Shown: piece after piece, positions 5,791-6,444 of the stretch | Position numbering within the stretch: position 1 is the stretch's first letter | Layout: every line of letters begins with the position of its first letter | NCBI GenBank assembly: GCA_964537825.1 | Contig: CAZIDL010000101.1 | Location: 1-6,444, forward strand | Length of the DNA: 6,444 nt | Direction of reading: 5' to 3' | Source: CAZIDL01 sp964537825 | Lineage (GTDB): Bacteria > Bacteroidota > Bacteroidia > Flavobacteriales_D > CAYVSK01 | Notes under the pieces: model-generated | The model's database searches: none | What the model was told of the DNA's origin: nothing | The model's input: the letters and a program-made list of their open reading frames with translations, nothing else | Position numbers and translations under genes: made by a program

Positions 5791-6444
5791 TCAGTTCCCG
5801 GAATTCAGGATCAGTGGCAATCCGTCGTCGCCTCCACCGATCACGACAGTTTTGGAATTCTCCGAAGTGGCGAGTTTCTCCGTGGCCTCGATCCCTTTAT
5901 CCCGAAGCACCTTTTTGGTCAAACTCTTATCGAGGATGCGGTTAGCGTCCGCTTTCCCCTGGGCCTCGATCTTCCTTCGCTCGGCCTCTTTCTTTTCTTT
6001 CTCCTTCGCATATTCCTTCTGCTGGATCTTCTGCTCCTCGGCCAACTTCATTTCGATGGCGTTCTTGATCTTATCGGGAAGTTGGATCGATCGGATCAAT
6101 AGGGCGTCCAGACTCAAGAAACTGCGGTCGATCGAGCTGTTCATCATCGATTTGATCTTCCTTTGGATCTCGTTCCGCTCGCTGGCATAGAGTTCTTCGG
6201 GCGTATATTGGCCGATCACTTGACGGGTAGCGGAGCGCACTTCGGGGATGATGATCTTTTGCTTGTAACCTTTCCCGATGTTGCTGTAGAGGTAGCCGAT
6301 GCTATCCTGGACCACCCGATAACGCACCGAAAGGTCCAGCCCGATGTCCAAGCCGTTGGAGGACAGGACGTCCATGCTTTGTTCGCTCTCGTGCACCCGA
6401 ACGTTATAGGTGATCATCCGGTTCCAGGGGGCAAGGATATGGAG
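5791..6444 (-). CDS. Prohibitin-like SPFH/band 7 protein (N-terminus outside window)
   Basis: This is a membrane-anchored scaffold protein of the prohibitin branch of the SPFH superfamily. Such proteins assemble into large rings or cages in the membrane and in some systems modulate membrane proteases; the role here is not known. The frame is open to the right edge and reads LHILAPWNRMITYNVRVHE, the usual prohibitin start of the SPFH domain. The ATG at 6417 is therefore internal, and the membrane anchor lies beyond the edge. Of 217 visible residues, about 1-120 are SPFH domain, with PEVRSATRQVIGQYTPEELY at 68-87. About 128-170 is a charged, Glu/Lys/Ala-rich coiled coil (EEQKIQQKEYAKEKEKKEAE). 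The tail ends GGGDDGLPLILNSGN, similar to other bacterial prohibitins as I remember them. It is convergent with menE across 49 bases and is probably not part of the menaquinone pathway. Confidence 0.9.
   Translation of the reverse strand, partial: LHILAPWNRMITYNVRVHESEQSMDVLSSNGLDIGLDLSVRYRVVQDSIGYLYSNIGKGYKQKIIIPEVRSATRQVIGQYTPEELYASERNEIQRKIKSMMNSSIDRSFLSLDALLIRSIQLPDKIKNAIEMKLAEEQKIQQKEYAKEKEKKEAERRKIEAQGKADANRILDKSLTKKVLRDKGIEATEKLATSENSKTVVIGGGDDGLPLILNSGN

Noticed and set aside
5536..6190. Plus-strand frames of 145-188 codons across the menE end and the SPFH gene
   Set aside because: They are antisense readings of the SPFH coiled-coil region, giving Leu/Phe/Ser-rich pseudo-membrane sequence. 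The minus-strand frame has clear prohibitin motifs.

Overview
The window is a menaquinone (vitamin K2) biosynthesis locus, most likely from a member of the Bacteroidota (perhaps a Flavobacteriales/Cryomorpha-like lineage) of moderate GC, judged by eye at a little over 50 %. The assignment is inferred from three things. MenE is a compact protein of about 360 residues. Most starts have no clear Shine-Dalgarno sequence. The protein wording and the clustering of menD, menB, menA, menC and menE look like those of that phylum. I could not run a search to confirm it.

Layout: (1) 1-1395 (+) is the C-terminal four fifths of menD, which runs off the left edge. (2) 1392-2216 (+) is menB, coupled to menD by an ATGA overlap. 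(3) 2217-2605 is a 389-base convergent gap with no credible gene. It holds an imperfect direct repeat, several hairpins and a cluster of GATC sites. (4) 2606-3508 (-) is menA, inverted relative to the other men genes. (5) 3509-3591 is a short divergent promoter region with an 8-bp dyad. (6) 3592-4662 (+) is menC. (7) 4659-5741 (+) is menE, overlapping menC by TTGA and probably starting at TTG. (8) 5740-5763 is a perfect 24-bp palindrome that begins inside the menE stop codon. (9) 5791-6444 (-) is the C-terminal part of a prohibitin-like SPFH protein, which runs off the right edge.

How the genes work together: MenD joins isochorismate and 2-oxoglutarate to give SEPHCHC. After MenH-type elimination, MenC dehydrates SHCHC to o-succinylbenzoate and MenE activates this to OSB-CoA. 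MenB closes the ring to DHNA-CoA. After thioester hydrolysis, MenA prenylates DHNA in the membrane to demethylmenaquinone. Isochorismate synthase (MenF), MenH, the DHNA-CoA thioesterase and the final methyltransferase are not in the window. MenF could lie just upstream of menD. All the men enzymes keep their key catalytic residues, so the pathway looks functional. The SPFH gene is convergent with the cluster and probably unrelated to it.

I found no convincing undescribed system. The observations most worth checking are non-coding: the repeat and hairpin array at 2271-2487, the palindrome at the menE stop, and a roughly threefold excess of GATC. The inversion of menA is also worth checking.
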